Shown here: in pieces, positions 24,495 through 32,973 of the stretch | Position numbering within the stretch: the first letter of the stretch is position 1 | Layout: the number at the start of each line of letters is the position of its first letter | Origin: Cedecea sp000277545 | GTDB lineage: Bacteria; Pseudomonadota; Gammaproteobacteria; Enterobacterales; Enterobacteriaceae | Length of the DNA: 64,000 nucleotides | Direction: 5' to 3' (one strand) | Assembly: GCA_050847315.1 (NCBI GenBank) | Contig: CP193791.1 | Notes under the pieces: generated by a model | The model's input: only the letters and a program-made list of their open reading frames with translations | Databases searched by the model: none | Told to the model about the DNA's origin: nothing | Made by a program: the position numbers and the translations under genes

Positions 24495-26090
24495 TTATCC
24501 TCTTCCTGCGAGCGCGGTGACGCGGTCATATGCGGCCCCGCTGCGCAATACATCCAGCACTTTTTTGGCGTTAGCCTTCAAGTCTTCATGGCCGTGCAAT
24601 CGCATCAGCATCGCAACGTTAGCCGCGACGGCAGACTCGTGCGCGGTCTCACCTTTACCTTGTAGCAGGCGAGTCAGAATGTCACGGTTTTCTTCCGGCG
24701 TGCCGCCCGCCAGTGCTTCCTGGTGATAGGCCGGAAGGTCGAAATCGGCGGCGGTCAGCTGGTAGCTTTTGATTTCACCCTGATTCAGTTCGGCGACCAG
24801 CGTCGGCGCATGGAGCGACACTTCATCCATGCCGCCGCTGTGAACCACAGCTGCGCGTTTATAGCCGAGGACGCGCAGGGTTTCAGCAATCGGCAGCACC
24901 AGTTCCGGGCTGTAGACGCCGATCAGCGCCAGCGGCGGATGCGCCGGGTTAATCAGTGGCCCCAAAACATTGAACAGGGTGCGCGTTTTCAACTGCTGGC
25001 GAACCGGCATCGCGTGGCGGAAACCGGTGTGGTACTTAGGCGCAAACAGGAAGCAAACGCCCAGCTCGTCCAGCGCTTTACGGGAAGCATCCGCGTTCAT
25101 TTCCAGGTTGATGCCAAACGCTGCCAGCAGATCGGAGGAACCCGAACGGCTGGAAACGCTGCGGTTGCCGTGTTTGGCGACCTTTAGCCCGACCGCGGCG
25201 GCAACAAAGGCGCTGGCGGTGGAGATGTTAATGCTGTTGCTGCCGTCGCCGCCGGTGCCGACGATATCGGCAAACTCGTAGCTCGGGCTTGGGAACGGCG
25301 CGGCGTGCTCAAGCAGGGCAGATGCGGCGCCGGCGATTTCGTTCGGGTGTTCACCGCGCACCTTCATGCTGACCAGCGCGGCCGCCAGCTGTTCTGGCTT
25401 CAGCTCACCGCGAACGATGGCGGAAAACAGCTGGTGGCTCTCTTCGCGGCTCAGGGTTTGCGCCTGGTAAAGCTTGTCGAGGATCGGCTGCAGCGTATTG
25501 GCCTGCTTCAGCTTCTGCAGCGCCCAGTCGAGGGTCTGCTCCAGCAGGCGAGCGCCGTGGCTGGTGAGAATGGATTCCGGGTGGAACTGGAAGCCCACAA
25601 CCCGGTCAGCCTCGTGGCGAACCGCCATCACCATGCCGTCGAAATGCGCGTTGATGGTCAGGCCGGCAGGGATGTTGCTGCCCACCAGGGAGTGATAGCG
25701 CGCCACCGGCAGCGGGTTAGGCAGCCCGGCAAACATCGCTTCGCCGTCATGGGAGATAGAGGAGGCTTTGCCGTGCAGGATTTCGCCCGCCTGGCCGACG
25801 TAGCCGCCGTAAGCCTCCACAATGGCCTGGTGGCCGAGGCAAATGCCAATAATCGGCAGTTTACCGCGCATTCGCGTCAGTAATTCCGGCATGCAGCCCG
25901 CTTCGCTTGGGGCACCTGGCCCAGGGGACAGCATCAGCACCGGGTTATCCATGGTGGCCAGGCGTTCGATCAGCGTTTGTGCCGGGACGTGGTTACGGTA
26001 AATCACCACGTTGTGGCCGTTCGCGCGCAGCTGGTCCGCCAGGTTATAGGTGAATGAGTCGATATTATCGAGCAGCAGGATGTCAGCCAT
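24495..26090 (-). CDS. trpD: Bifunctional anthranilate synthase glutaminase / anthranilate phosphoribosyltransferase
   Basis: The protein is 531 residues with TrpG and TrpD fused as in E. coli. The N-terminal class I glutaminase supplies ammonia to TrpE: the nucleophile is in GICLGHQAIVEAYGG and the His/Glu pair in FQFHPES. The C-terminal domain adds phosphoribosyl to anthranilate, with the signature DIVGTGGDGSNSINIST and KHGNRSVSSRSGSSDLL. Its start overlaps the trpE stop by one base, which couples translation of the two anthranilate synthase subunits. Confidence 0.97.
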   Translation of the reverse strand: MADILLLDNIDSFTYNLADQLRANGHNVVIYRNHVPAQTLIERLATMDNPVLMLSPGPGAPSEAGCMPELLTRMRGKLPIIGICLGHQAIVEAYGGYVGQAGEILHGKASSISHDGEAMFAGLPNPLPVARYHSLVGSNIPAGLTINAHFDGMVMAVRHEADRVVGFQFHPESILTSHGARLLEQTLDWALQKLKQANTLQPILDKLYQAQTLSREESHQLFSAIVRGELKPEQLAAALVSMKVRGEHPNEIAGAASALLEHAAPFPSPSYEFADIVGTGGDGSNSINISTASAFVAAAVGLKVAKHGNRSVSSRSGSSDLLAAFGINLEMNADASRKALDELGVCFLFAPKYHTGFRHAMPVRQQLKTRTLFNVLGPLINPAHPPLALIGVYSPELVLPIAETLRVLGYKRAAVVHSGGMDEVSLHAPTLVAELNQGEIKSYQLTAADFDLPAYHQEALAGGTPEENRDILTRLLQGKGETAHESAVAANVAMLMRLHGHEDLKANAKKVLDVLRSGAAYDRVTALAGRG

Positions 26091-27652
26091 TAGAAAATCT
26101 CCTGGGCGTGATGCGCGGTAGCAATGGCGCGCAAAACAGCGCGGGCTTTGTTGCGGGTTTCGTCGGCTTCGGACTGCGGGTCTGAATCAAGGACAACGCC
26201 AGCGCCGGCCTGCACGGTGGCAATGCCGTCTTCGACGTAGGCTGAGCGGATGACGATGCAGGTATCGAGGTCGCCGTGGGCGGTGAAATAACCCACCGCG
26301 CCGCCGTAGCTGCCGCGACGAACGCCTTCGGCCCCGGCAATCAGCTGCATCGCACGCACTTTCGGCGCGCCGCTCAGGGTGCCCATATTCATGCAGGCGC
26401 GGTAGGCGTGCAGCACGTCCAGGTCGTGACGCAGCTCGCCGACAACGCGGGAAACCAGATGCATCACGAAGGAGTAGCGGTCGACTTTGGTTAAATCCGC
26501 CACGTAGCGGCTGCCCGGAGTACAAATGCGGGCAAGATCGTTCCGCGCCAGGTCAACCAGCATCAGGTGTTCTGAGAGTTCTTTATGGTCGGTACGCATT
26601 TCCAGCTCGATGCGGCTGTCCAGGTCTCGATCCAGCGATCCGTCGGCGCGGCGGCCACGAGGGCGGGTGCCGGCAATCGGGTAGATCTCAATCTGGCGAT
26701 TCGTCGCATCGTATTTGAGCGAGCTTTCCGGGGAAGCGCCGAACAGTGTGAAATCGTTGTCCTGCATAAAGAACATGTACGGGCTTGGGTTGCTCTTCTT
26801 CAGCGTCTGATAAGCCGCCAGCGGTGACGGGCAAGGCAGCGAGAAGCGGCGGGACGGCACAACCTGGAAAATTTCACCGATGCGAATGGCTTTTTGCATC
26901 TGGCGCACAACCGCCCCGAACTCTTCGTCTGTCTGATTGACATCGCAGCTCATGTGCTCAACTTTCTGCACCGGCAGGGCTGCAGGCTCTTCACTGATTT
27001 GCTGGCGCAGCTGTTCGGTGCGTTTCTGCAGACGCTGTTTTTCGCTCACGGAAGGCGTGAAGAGGCTGGCCTGAATGCGGGTTTGTTTTTTCTGGTGATC
27101 GATGGTCAATAAGGTTTCGGCCAGGTAGAAGCAGTAGTCCGGGCAGCGGTTGTCCTGTTTAAGCTGCGGCAGGTCCTCAAAACCGGCCACCAGGTCGTTG
27201 GCGAACAGACCGCCGAAGAACATCGCATGGCGTTCATCCGCGGGCACGCTCACCAGTTCCTGCATAAGGCGGAATGCGTCAAAGACCGACAGCGAGCACA
27301 GGCGCGCGTCTTCATCTAATAACGTGCTGACCGTTGGGAAGCGAAGGGTACGGCCATCCGGGAAGTGCTCGTTTTCGACGCCAGCCGGCAGGGCGGCATC
27401 CAGCAGCGGCAGCAGGGAAGCGCCGTTAGCAGACAAGGCCTGTAAGGTGACAGTGTCACCTAAGGCCGTAATGCGCATGGCGCTATCGACCAGCAGCAGG
27501 CTTTTTAAGTCGTCTTTGCTGTCGATGTCTGCGGACTCCAGCAGCAGCGTCGCAGGGCGCGCACCGCACAGCTGGTGGAAAAGGGCCGTTGGGTTTTCAC
27601 GGTAGGCAGCTGCGCTGCTCAGGAGTTCAAGTGCCGGTTTTTGTGTTTGCAT
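26090..27652 (-). CDS. trpE: Anthranilate synthase component I
   Basis: The protein is 520 residues from ATG 27652 (MQTQKPALELLSSAAAYRENP, colinear with E. coli TrpE); in-frame codons upstream belong to the leader. It converts chorismate to anthranilate. The feedback-inhibition motif LLES (here ATLLLESADID) and catalytic core segments GEIFQVVPSRRFSLP, PYMFFMQ and GTLSGAPKVRAMQLI are present. First structural gene of the trp operon, controlled by the attenuator and TrpR operator upstream. Confidence 0.98.
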   Translation of the reverse strand: MQTQKPALELLSSAAAYRENPTALFHQLCGARPATLLLESADIDSKDDLKSLLLVDSAMRITALGDTVTLQALSANGASLLPLLDAALPAGVENEHFPDGRTLRFPTVSTLLDEDARLCSLSVFDAFRLMQELVSVPADERHAMFFGGLFANDLVAGFEDLPQLKQDNRCPDYCFYLAETLLTIDHQKKQTRIQASLFTPSVSEKQRLQKRTEQLRQQISEEPAALPVQKVEHMSCDVNQTDEEFGAVVRQMQKAIRIGEIFQVVPSRRFSLPCPSPLAAYQTLKKSNPSPYMFFMQDNDFTLFGASPESSLKYDATNRQIEIYPIAGTRPRGRRADGSLDRDLDSRIELEMRTDHKELSEHLMLVDLARNDLARICTPGSRYVADLTKVDRYSFVMHLVSRVVGELRHDLDVLHAYRACMNMGTLSGAPKVRAMQLIAGAEGVRRGSYGGAVGYFTAHGDLDTCIVIRSAYVEDGIATVQAGAGVVLDSDPQSEADETRNKARAVLRAIATAHHAQEIF

Positions 27653-27680
27653 TTTAGTTCTCAAATTTTGTTCAAAAAAA

Positions 27681-27702
27681 AGCCCGCATCGTTGGCGGGC
27701 CT
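27681..27702 (-). terminator. trp attenuator (3:4 terminator hairpin)
   Basis: On the minus strand GCCCGC pairs with GCGGGC across 7 bases, followed by a run of eight Ts, between trpL and trpE. It stops transcription when the leader peptide is translated freely, that is when charged tRNA-Trp is plentiful. Confidence 0.9.
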
Positions 27703-27747
27703 GGTATCTGTGCTGTTAAACAGCGTACGCGATCGCACCGCCCGAGT

Positions 27748-27792
27748 TCAGGGAGTACGCCACCAACCGTGCAGGGAATTCATCGCTTTCAT
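27748..27792 (-). CDS. trpL: trp operon leader peptide
   Basis: The 14-residue peptide reads MKAMNSLHGWWRTP with tandem Trp codons (TGG TGG) that sense tryptophan supply by ribosome stalling. E. coli TrpL is [14 protein letters not shown], so the ends are conserved and the middle differs. It lies about 30 bases after the expected transcription start, with ACGAGG as ribosome-binding site. Confidence 0.93.
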   Translation of the reverse strand: MKAMNSLHGWWRTP

Positions 27793-27816
27793 TTCAGATA
27801 CCTCGTTATGTGAACT

Positions 27817-27853
27817 TGCGTACTAGTAAACTGGTTCGCGGCTTTATTGTCAA
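27817..27853 (-). promoter_or_regulatory. trp promoter and TrpR operator
   Basis: On the minus strand TTGACA (27848-27853), 17 bases, then TTTACT (27825-27830). CGAACCAGTTTACTAGTACG overlaps the -10 region and differs only slightly from the E. coli trp operator CGAACTAGTTAACTAGTACG. TrpR with tryptophan should repress here. Confidence 0.92.
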
Positions 27854-27928
27854 TACCGATTTTTTAAAATAGCCGATTATCGTTATCATGGGCCGCTAAA
27901 TTTCTGTCTATCCATTTCTGGAGCCATT

Positions 27929-28810
27929 TTGAGCGAGCCCACCCTGGCCACGATCCACGATTTACACAGCCACACTACTGCCTCGGACGGCCTGTTGTCT
28001 CCTGAAGCTTTGGTTAATCGCGCGGTAGATATGCGCGTCACGGTACTTGCCATTACCGATCATGACACCGTCGCTGGTCTGCCTGCCGCAAGGGCTGAAA
28101 TCCAGCGCCTGAATTTACCGCTACAGTTAATTAGCGGCGTTGAAATTTCCACCGTCTGGGAAAATCACGAAATCCATATCGTTGGCCTGGGTATTGATGA
28201 ACAGCACCCGGCGCTGAAGCTTTTTCTTGAGCAGCAAAGTGAACGCCGCAGCCAGCGCGCCGTAATGATTGCCGAACGTCTGGATAAAGCGCGTATTCCC
28301 GGTGCGCTGGAAGGGGCAATGCGTCACGCAGGCAGCGGGGCAATTACCCGCGGGCATTTCGCTCGTTTTCTGGTCGAGCAGGGCAAAGCCAGCAATATGG
28401 GCGATGTTTTCAAAAAGTATCTGGCTAAGGGGAAAACCGGATACGTTCCGCCCCAGTGGTGTACAATAGAACAAGCTATTGATGTGATTCATCATTCTGG
28501 CGGGCAGGCGGTGCTGGCGCATCCAGGGCGCTACGGCCTGACCGCAAAATGGCTAAAACGACTGCTGGCGCACTTTGCCGAACACGGTGGCGATGCCATG
28601 GAAGTTGCGCAGTGCCAGCAGGCTCCCAACGAACGTACCCAGCTTGCCAGCTACGCTAAGCAGTTTAATCTGCTGGCGTCGCAGGGGTCTGATTTTCATC
28701 TACCCTGCGCGTGGATTGAACTGGGCCGTAAGCTGTGGCTACCGGCGGGCGTTGAGCCCGTCTGGCAGCACTGGGAGCAGAGCCGCATCGCTAAAGAGAG
28801 GGCAGTATGA
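27929..28810 (+). CDS. rnm: RNase AM (PHP-domain 5'-3' exoribonuclease)
   Basis: The protein is 293 residues and starts at TTG 27929 (MSEPTLATIHDLHSHT); CTGGAG lies upstream, and I believe E. coli rnm also uses TTG. The PHP metal-binding motifs are intact: DLHSHTTASDG, ITDHDT, GVEIS, LAHPGRYG and GSDFH. In E. coli this enzyme (YciV/TrpH) trims 5' ends of 5S, 16S and 23S rRNA precursors and also degrades short oligonucleotides and 3',5'-pAp. It is divergent from the trp operon and overlaps yciO by 4 bp (ATGA). Confidence 0.95.
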   Translation: MSEPTLATIHDLHSHTTASDGLLSPEALVNRAVDMRVTVLAITDHDTVAGLPAARAEIQRLNLPLQLISGVEISTVWENHEIHIVGLGIDEQHPALKLFLEQQSERRSQRAVMIAERLDKARIPGALEGAMRHAGSGAITRGHFARFLVEQGKASNMGDVFKKYLAKGKTGYVPPQWCTIEQAIDVIHHSGGQAVLAHPGRYGLTAKWLKRLLAHFAEHGGDAMEVAQCQQAPNERTQLASYAKQFNLLASQGSDFHLPCAWIELGRKLWLPAGVEPVWQHWEQSRIAKERAV

Positions 28811-29427
28811 GTCAGTTTTTTTATATCCACCCGGATAACCCGCAGCCGCGCCTGATTAATCAGGCCGTCGATATTATTCGTAAAGGCGGGGTCATTGTTT
28901 ACCCTACCGATTCCGGCTATGCGCTGGGCTGCAAGATTGAAGACAAGGGCGCCATGGAGCGCATTTGCCGCATTCGTCAGCTCCCTGACGGCCACAACTT
29001 TACCCTGATGTGCCGGGATCTGTCGGAGCTGTCGACATACGCCTTCGTCGACAACGTGGCATTCCGTCTGATTAAAAACAACACGCCGGGGAATTACACC
29101 TTTATCCTGAAGGGCACCAAAGAGGTTCCCCGTCGCCTGCTGCAGGAAAAACGTAAAACTATCGGTTTGCGCGTGCCGTCAAACCCGATTGCGCTGGCGC
29201 TGCTTGAAGTGCTGAATGAGCCGATGCTGTCGACTTCGCTGATGCTACCTGGTAGCGAGTTTACCGAGTCCGATCCTGAAGAGATCAAAGATCGCCTCGA
29301 GAAAGTGGTGGATCTGGTTATCCACGGCGGCTATCTGGGGCAGCAGCCCACCACGGTTATCGATCTGACTGAAGACGCGCCGGTTGTTATGCGCGAGGGC
29401 GTCGGGGACGTTAAACCTTTCCTGTAA
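28807..29427 (+). CDS. yciO: YciO, YrdC/Sua5-family protein
   Basis: This 206-residue protein has the YrdC-like double-stranded RNA/ATP-binding fold: GGVIVYPTDSGYALGCKIED, RIRQLPDGHNFTLMC, PGNYTFILKGTKEVPRRL and GLRVPSNPIALALL. The family makes threonylcarbamoyl-AMP for the t6A37 tRNA modification; YrdC/TsaC is the main enzyme in E. coli and YciO a related protein of weaker or uncertain role. It is translationally coupled to rnm. Confidence 0.94.
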   Translation: MSQFFYIHPDNPQPRLINQAVDIIRKGGVIVYPTDSGYALGCKIEDKGAMERICRIRQLPDGHNFTLMCRDLSELSTYAFVDNVAFRLIKNNTPGNYTFILKGTKEVPRRLLQEKRKTIGLRVPSNPIALALLEVLNEPMLSTSLMLPGSEFTESDPEEIKDRLEKVVDLVIHGGYLGQQPTTVIDLTEDAPVVMREGVGDVKPFL

Positions 29428-29437
29428 GGAAATCGCT

Positions 29438-30259
29438 ATGGCCCGATTTAACATTGATGTTCTGGCTTCTCAATGCGGCGTGACGCCCGCCAATATTCGT
29501 AGCTGGCAGCGTTATGGGTTGATCAAGCCGCAGGTGGATGAGAACGGGCACCGTTTTTTTGATTTTACCCACTGTTCGCAGGTCGCCGCGATTGTCGGCT
29601 GGCTTGAGAAAGGGGTAGCTCTGTCGGATATGCTGGCGCTGCTGAAAGGCGAGAAAATGTCTCCGCCTTTCAGATGGCTCGACGTTCAGGAAGCCCTGCT
29701 GGCGCAGTGTGAGGCGATGCAGCCGGCGAAGTTGAGGGCGCTTATCTGGCGCTATGGCCGCGAAGTCCCGCCTGCTATTTTTATTGATGAGGTTATCCGC
29801 CCGCTGAGACTATGGCTTAACGCTGATGCACAGCAGGAACAGGCGATGAATAGCGCATTGCTTGATACGGCGCTGATTGAATATGCGACGTTCGTCCTGG
29901 CCAGTGGGCGCAAGCGGCCCGGCGGCAGTCTGTTTATTCTGGCACTTTCGCTAAAAGATCCCGTCGAGCTTTGGCTGGAAGGGATCCGTTTTGCCAGCGA
30001 CGGTTTTTGCGTTGAGGTCCTGGATCGCGGTATTCCCTGCCCGGATCTTAGCCGTATTCATGCGGACCACATTATGATTTGGGCCGATAAGGCGCTGGAT
30101 GCTAACCAACAGGCACAGTATCACCGCTGGCTGAAGAGCGGAATTCCTGTTTTTCTGGGAGGCAGTGAGGCCGCCAGAGGAAATAAAAATGTGGCTACTC
30201 CGCGCAATTGTGCTTCCGGCGAGCAAGCTGCACTGCTGGATACTCAGAGCCAGCGGTGA
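29438..30259 (+). CDS. MerR-family regulator, MlrA paralogue
   Basis: The protein is 273 residues from ATG 29438 with AAGGAAA upstream. Residues 1-70 form a MerR winged helix (FNIDVLASQCGVTPANIRSW, YGLIKPQVDENGHRFFDF). The remainder aligns with E. coli MlrA along its length (SWQRYGLIKPQ, AFV...LASGRKR, DPVELWLEGIRFASDGF). MlrA activates csgD and is held in check by the c-di-GMP sensor YciR/PdeR, a relative of which lies at 53640-55631. It follows yciO by 10 bp. E. coli has yciQ near this position instead. Confidence 0.85.
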   Translation: MARFNIDVLASQCGVTPANIRSWQRYGLIKPQVDENGHRFFDFTHCSQVAAIVGWLEKGVALSDMLALLKGEKMSPPFRWLDVQEALLAQCEAMQPAKLRALIWRYGREVPPAIFIDEVIRPLRLWLNADAQQEQAMNSALLDTALIEYATFVLASGRKRPGGSLFILALSLKDPVELWLEGIRFASDGFCVEVLDRGIPCPDLSRIHADHIMIWADKALDANQQAQYHRWLKSGIPVFLGGSEAARGNKNVATPRNCASGEQAALLDTQSQR

Positions 30260-30449
30260 GCAAATCTGGAAACGGGTTTTCACTCCATTTACGTTAAAAT
30301 TCGTGTAGTATGTGCGGCCACGATGCTGTCAGCGGTTTTCCTGCATTGCCGGGCAGCCATTCAAATTCGTATTTATACTTCATCAGGCCCATGCCTTTTG
30401 ATTTCAAAGTATCTGAGACGCCTGTGAAGGCGACACCCGAGGAAGCTCA

Positions 30450-31337
30450 ATGAGCGAAAAGTTACAAAAAGTGCTGGCTCGCGCTGGCCATGGTTCCCGT
30501 CGTGAGATTGAAACCATTATCTCTGCAGGCCGCGTAAGCGTTGACGGTAAAATTGCCACGCTTGGCGATCGCGTTGAAATTACCCAGTCGCTTAAAATCC
30601 GCATCGATGGTCATTTGATCTCCATCCGTGAATCAGCGGAACAGATCTGCCGCGTGCTGGCCTATTACAAGCCGGAAGGTGAGCTGTGTACCCGCAGCGA
30701 CCCGGAAGGGCGCCCAACCGTTTTTGACCGTTTACCAAAGCTGCGCGGTGCACGTTGGATTGCCGTTGGGCGTCTGGACGTGAATACCTGTGGTTTACTG
30801 CTGTTCACCACCGACGGAGAACTGGCAAATCGCCTGATGCACCCAAGCCGTGAAGTGGAGCGTGAATACTCCGTACGCGTGTTTGGCCAGGTGGATGACG
30901 ACAAAGTAAGACAACTGTCTCGTGGCGTGCAGCTTGAAGATGGCCCGGCGGCGTTCAAAACCATCAAGTTCACCGGCGGGGAAGGCATTAACCAGTGGTA
31001 TAACGTGACCCTGACCGAAGGCCGTAACCGTGAGGTTCGTCGCCTGTGGGAAGCTGTCGGTGTTCAGGTGAGCCGCCTTATTCGCGTGCGTTACGGTGAC
31101 ATTAATCTACCGAAAGGTCTTCCGCGCGGGGGCTATACCGAGCTTGACCTGGCGCAGACAAACTACCTGCGTACGCTGGTGGAACTGCCGGAAGAAACCA
31201 GCAGTAAAGTGGCGGTAGAAAAAGATCGCCGCCGCATGAAAGCGAACCAGATTCGTCGTGCCGTGAAGCGTCACACCCAAGTGACCGGCGGCAACCGCCG
31301 CGCCAGCAGCAGCCGTAATAACGGCAGCGGCAGCTAA
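30450..31337 (+). CDS. rluB: 23S rRNA pseudouridine(2605) synthase RluB
   Basis: The protein is 295 residues. An S4 RNA-binding domain occupies about 1-60 (QKVLARAGHGSRREIE); the RsuA/RluB catalytic core has the aspartate in GRLDVNTCGLLLFTTDG. Downstream motifs REYSVRVFG and EGRNREVRRLWEAVG are intact. The C-terminal 45 residues form a basic, low-complexity tail (RRMKANQIRRAVKRHT..., ending in a Ser/Asn-rich stretch). It modifies U2605 of 23S rRNA. AGGAAG precedes ATG 30450, and a strong terminator follows. Confidence 0.96.
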   Translation: MSEKLQKVLARAGHGSRREIETIISAGRVSVDGKIATLGDRVEITQSLKIRIDGHLISIRESAEQICRVLAYYKPEGELCTRSDPEGRPTVFDRLPKLRGARWIAVGRLDVNTCGLLLFTTDGELANRLMHPSREVEREYSVRVFGQVDDDKVRQLSRGVQLEDGPAAFKTIKFTGGEGINQWYNVTLTEGRNREVRRLWEAVGVQVSRLIRVRYGDINLPKGLPRGGYTELDLAQTNYLRTLVELPEETSSKVAVEKDRRRMKANQIRRAVKRHTQVTGGNRRASSSRNNGSGS

Positions 31338-31342
31338 ATCTT

Positions 31343-31367
31343 AACCCCTCTTTTGAGGGGTTTTTTT
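31343..31367 (+). terminator. rluB terminator
   Basis: Stem AACCCCTC / GAGGGGTT, TTTT loop and a seven-T run, between the convergent rluB and btuR genes. Confidence 0.92.
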
Positions 31368-31368
31368 A

Positions 31369-31959
31369 TTAGTAATCAATACCCATCTGCGCCTTCACCC
31401 CGGCGTCAAACGCATGCTTAACCGGGCGGAGTTCGCTGATCGTGTCGGCCATCTCCAGAATCTCGCGGTGACACCCGCGGCCGGTAATAATGACAGTTTG
31501 ATTCACCGGGCGGTTAGTCAGCGCGCTTAAGACGTCTTCCAGCGGAAGATAATCATAGGCCACCATGTAGGTCAGCTCGTCGAGGATCACCATATCCAGC
31601 CTGGCGTCTGCCAGCATCCGTTTGCCATGCTCCCACACCGCAAGGCAGGCGGCGGTATCCGTATCCCGGTTTTGCGTTTCCCAGGTAAAGCCTGTCGCCA
31701 TCACCTGAAACTCAACCCCGTGTGGCTCCAGCAGATTACGTTCGCCGTTCGGCCACTGGCCCTTGATAAATTGAATGACGCCGACTTTTTGGCCGTGGCC
31801 TACGGCGCGGGTAGCGGTGCCGAATGCGGCGGTTGTTTTACCTTTCCCGTTGCCGGTGAAGACTATGAGGATCCCGCGCTCCTGCTGGGCTTCTGCAATG
31901 CGCGCATCAACCTTTTCTTTCTGGCGCTGTTGGCGCTGCTGATAACGCTCTTCGCTCAT
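31369..31959 (-). CDS. btuR: Cob(I)yrinic acid a,c-diamide adenosyltransferase (CobA/BtuR type)
   Basis: The protein is 196 residues, an ATP:corrinoid adenosyltransferase that attaches the 5'-deoxyadenosyl group to cobalt for coenzyme B12 synthesis and salvage. The P-loop variant FTGNGKGKTTAAFG, the VIQFIKG motif and LDELTYMV (Walker B-like) are typical. The N-terminus is basic and rich in Q/R (YQQRQQRQKEKVD). It overlaps yciK by 4 bp (ATGA), as in E. coli. Confidence 0.96.
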   Translation of the reverse strand: MSEERYQQRQQRQKEKVDARIAEAQQERGILIVFTGNGKGKTTAAFGTATRAVGHGQKVGVIQFIKGQWPNGERNLLEPHGVEFQVMATGFTWETQNRDTDTAACLAVWEHGKRMLADARLDMVILDELTYMVAYDYLPLEDVLSALTNRPVNQTVIITGRGCHREILEMADTISELRPVKHAFDAGVKAQMGIDY

Positions 31960-32717
31960 TCTGAAATCCCCGGTTTACGGTTAGGCTGGGCATCAAAACT
32001 CATGCCGGTCTTACGGCGGCTGTCGTCGCCCATCAGCCAGAGATAAAGCGGCATTAAATCCCGGGGCGTTTTCAGTTTAGCCGGATCTTCCGTGGGGAAG
32101 GCGCTGGCGCGCATTGCGGTGCGAGTACCGCCTGGGTTGATGCAGTTTACGCGCAGGTTGTGCTGCTTATACTCCTCCGCCAGCACCTGCATCATGCCTT
32201 CCGTCGCGAACTTCGAGGCGGCGTAAGCGCCCCAGCCAGCGCGGCCCTGGCGACCCACGCTTGAGGTGGTGAACACCAGAGAGCCAGATTCGGATTTAAG
32301 TAATAAAGGAAGTAAAGCCTGAGTCAGGAAAAAGGTCGCATTGACGTTCACCTGCATGACGGCCTGCCAGGTGTCGGGATCCTGCTTGTCCATCGACACG
32401 ACATCGCCAAGAATACCGGCATTATGCAGGACTCCATCGAGGCGAGGAACCAGCGCGCTAAGCTTGTTAGCCAGCGCATGGCAATCTGCCGACGTGGCGG
32501 TAGCCAGGTCGAGCGTGAACCAGTGCGCGGGGAGCAAACCGTGAGACTGGATCTCACCGGCGACGGCGCGGAGCTTTTGCTCATTGCGCCCCAGCAAAAT
32601 CACCGAAGCACCAAATCTGGCATAGGTGAGTGCGGCGACGCGGCCGATGCCATCGCTGGCACCGGTCACTAAAATAATGCGATTTTTCAGTAAATTATCT
32701 TGCGGCTGATAGTGCAC
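31956..32717 (-). CDS. yciK: SDR-family oxidoreductase YciK
   Basis: The protein has 253 residues from GTG 32717 (GAGGAG seven bases upstream; MHYQPQDNLL aligns with E. coli YciK). It is a classical SDR: VTGASDGIGRVAAL cofactor loop, NAG in LHNAGILGD, and catalytic WGAYAASKFATEG. The substrate is unknown. Cotranscription with btuR is conserved in enterobacteria, although no role in corrinoid metabolism is established. Confidence 0.95.
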   Translation of the reverse strand: MHYQPQDNLLKNRIILVTGASDGIGRVAALTYARFGASVILLGRNEQKLRAVAGEIQSHGLLPAHWFTLDLATATSADCHALANKLSALVPRLDGVLHNAGILGDVVSMDKQDPDTWQAVMQVNVNATFFLTQALLPLLLKSESGSLVFTTSSVGRQGRAGWGAYAASKFATEGMMQVLAEEYKQHNLRVNCINPGGTRTAMRASAFPTEDPAKLKTPRDLMPLYLWLMGDDSRRKTGMSFDAQPNRKPGISE

Positions 32718-32973
32718 GGTTTTACTCCTCGCGTGATGCAATATGCTCACGTCTTATTTCTCGTTAAGTTACCTGGCTTTATGCCTTAAAGACGGGCGTA
32801 TTTCAATCAGTCAGCCGGAGACAATGCTAAGGATTAACATTTTGCAAAAATTTCCCCGAGCCAAATCTTTTAAGGATGCCCTCATGCTGCCTTTATAGTT
32901 ACTTACAGACGAACGTGTGCCTGCTCGGGTACACTGCGGAGATTAACAATGCTTGGTGATAAAGGCGGTAAAT

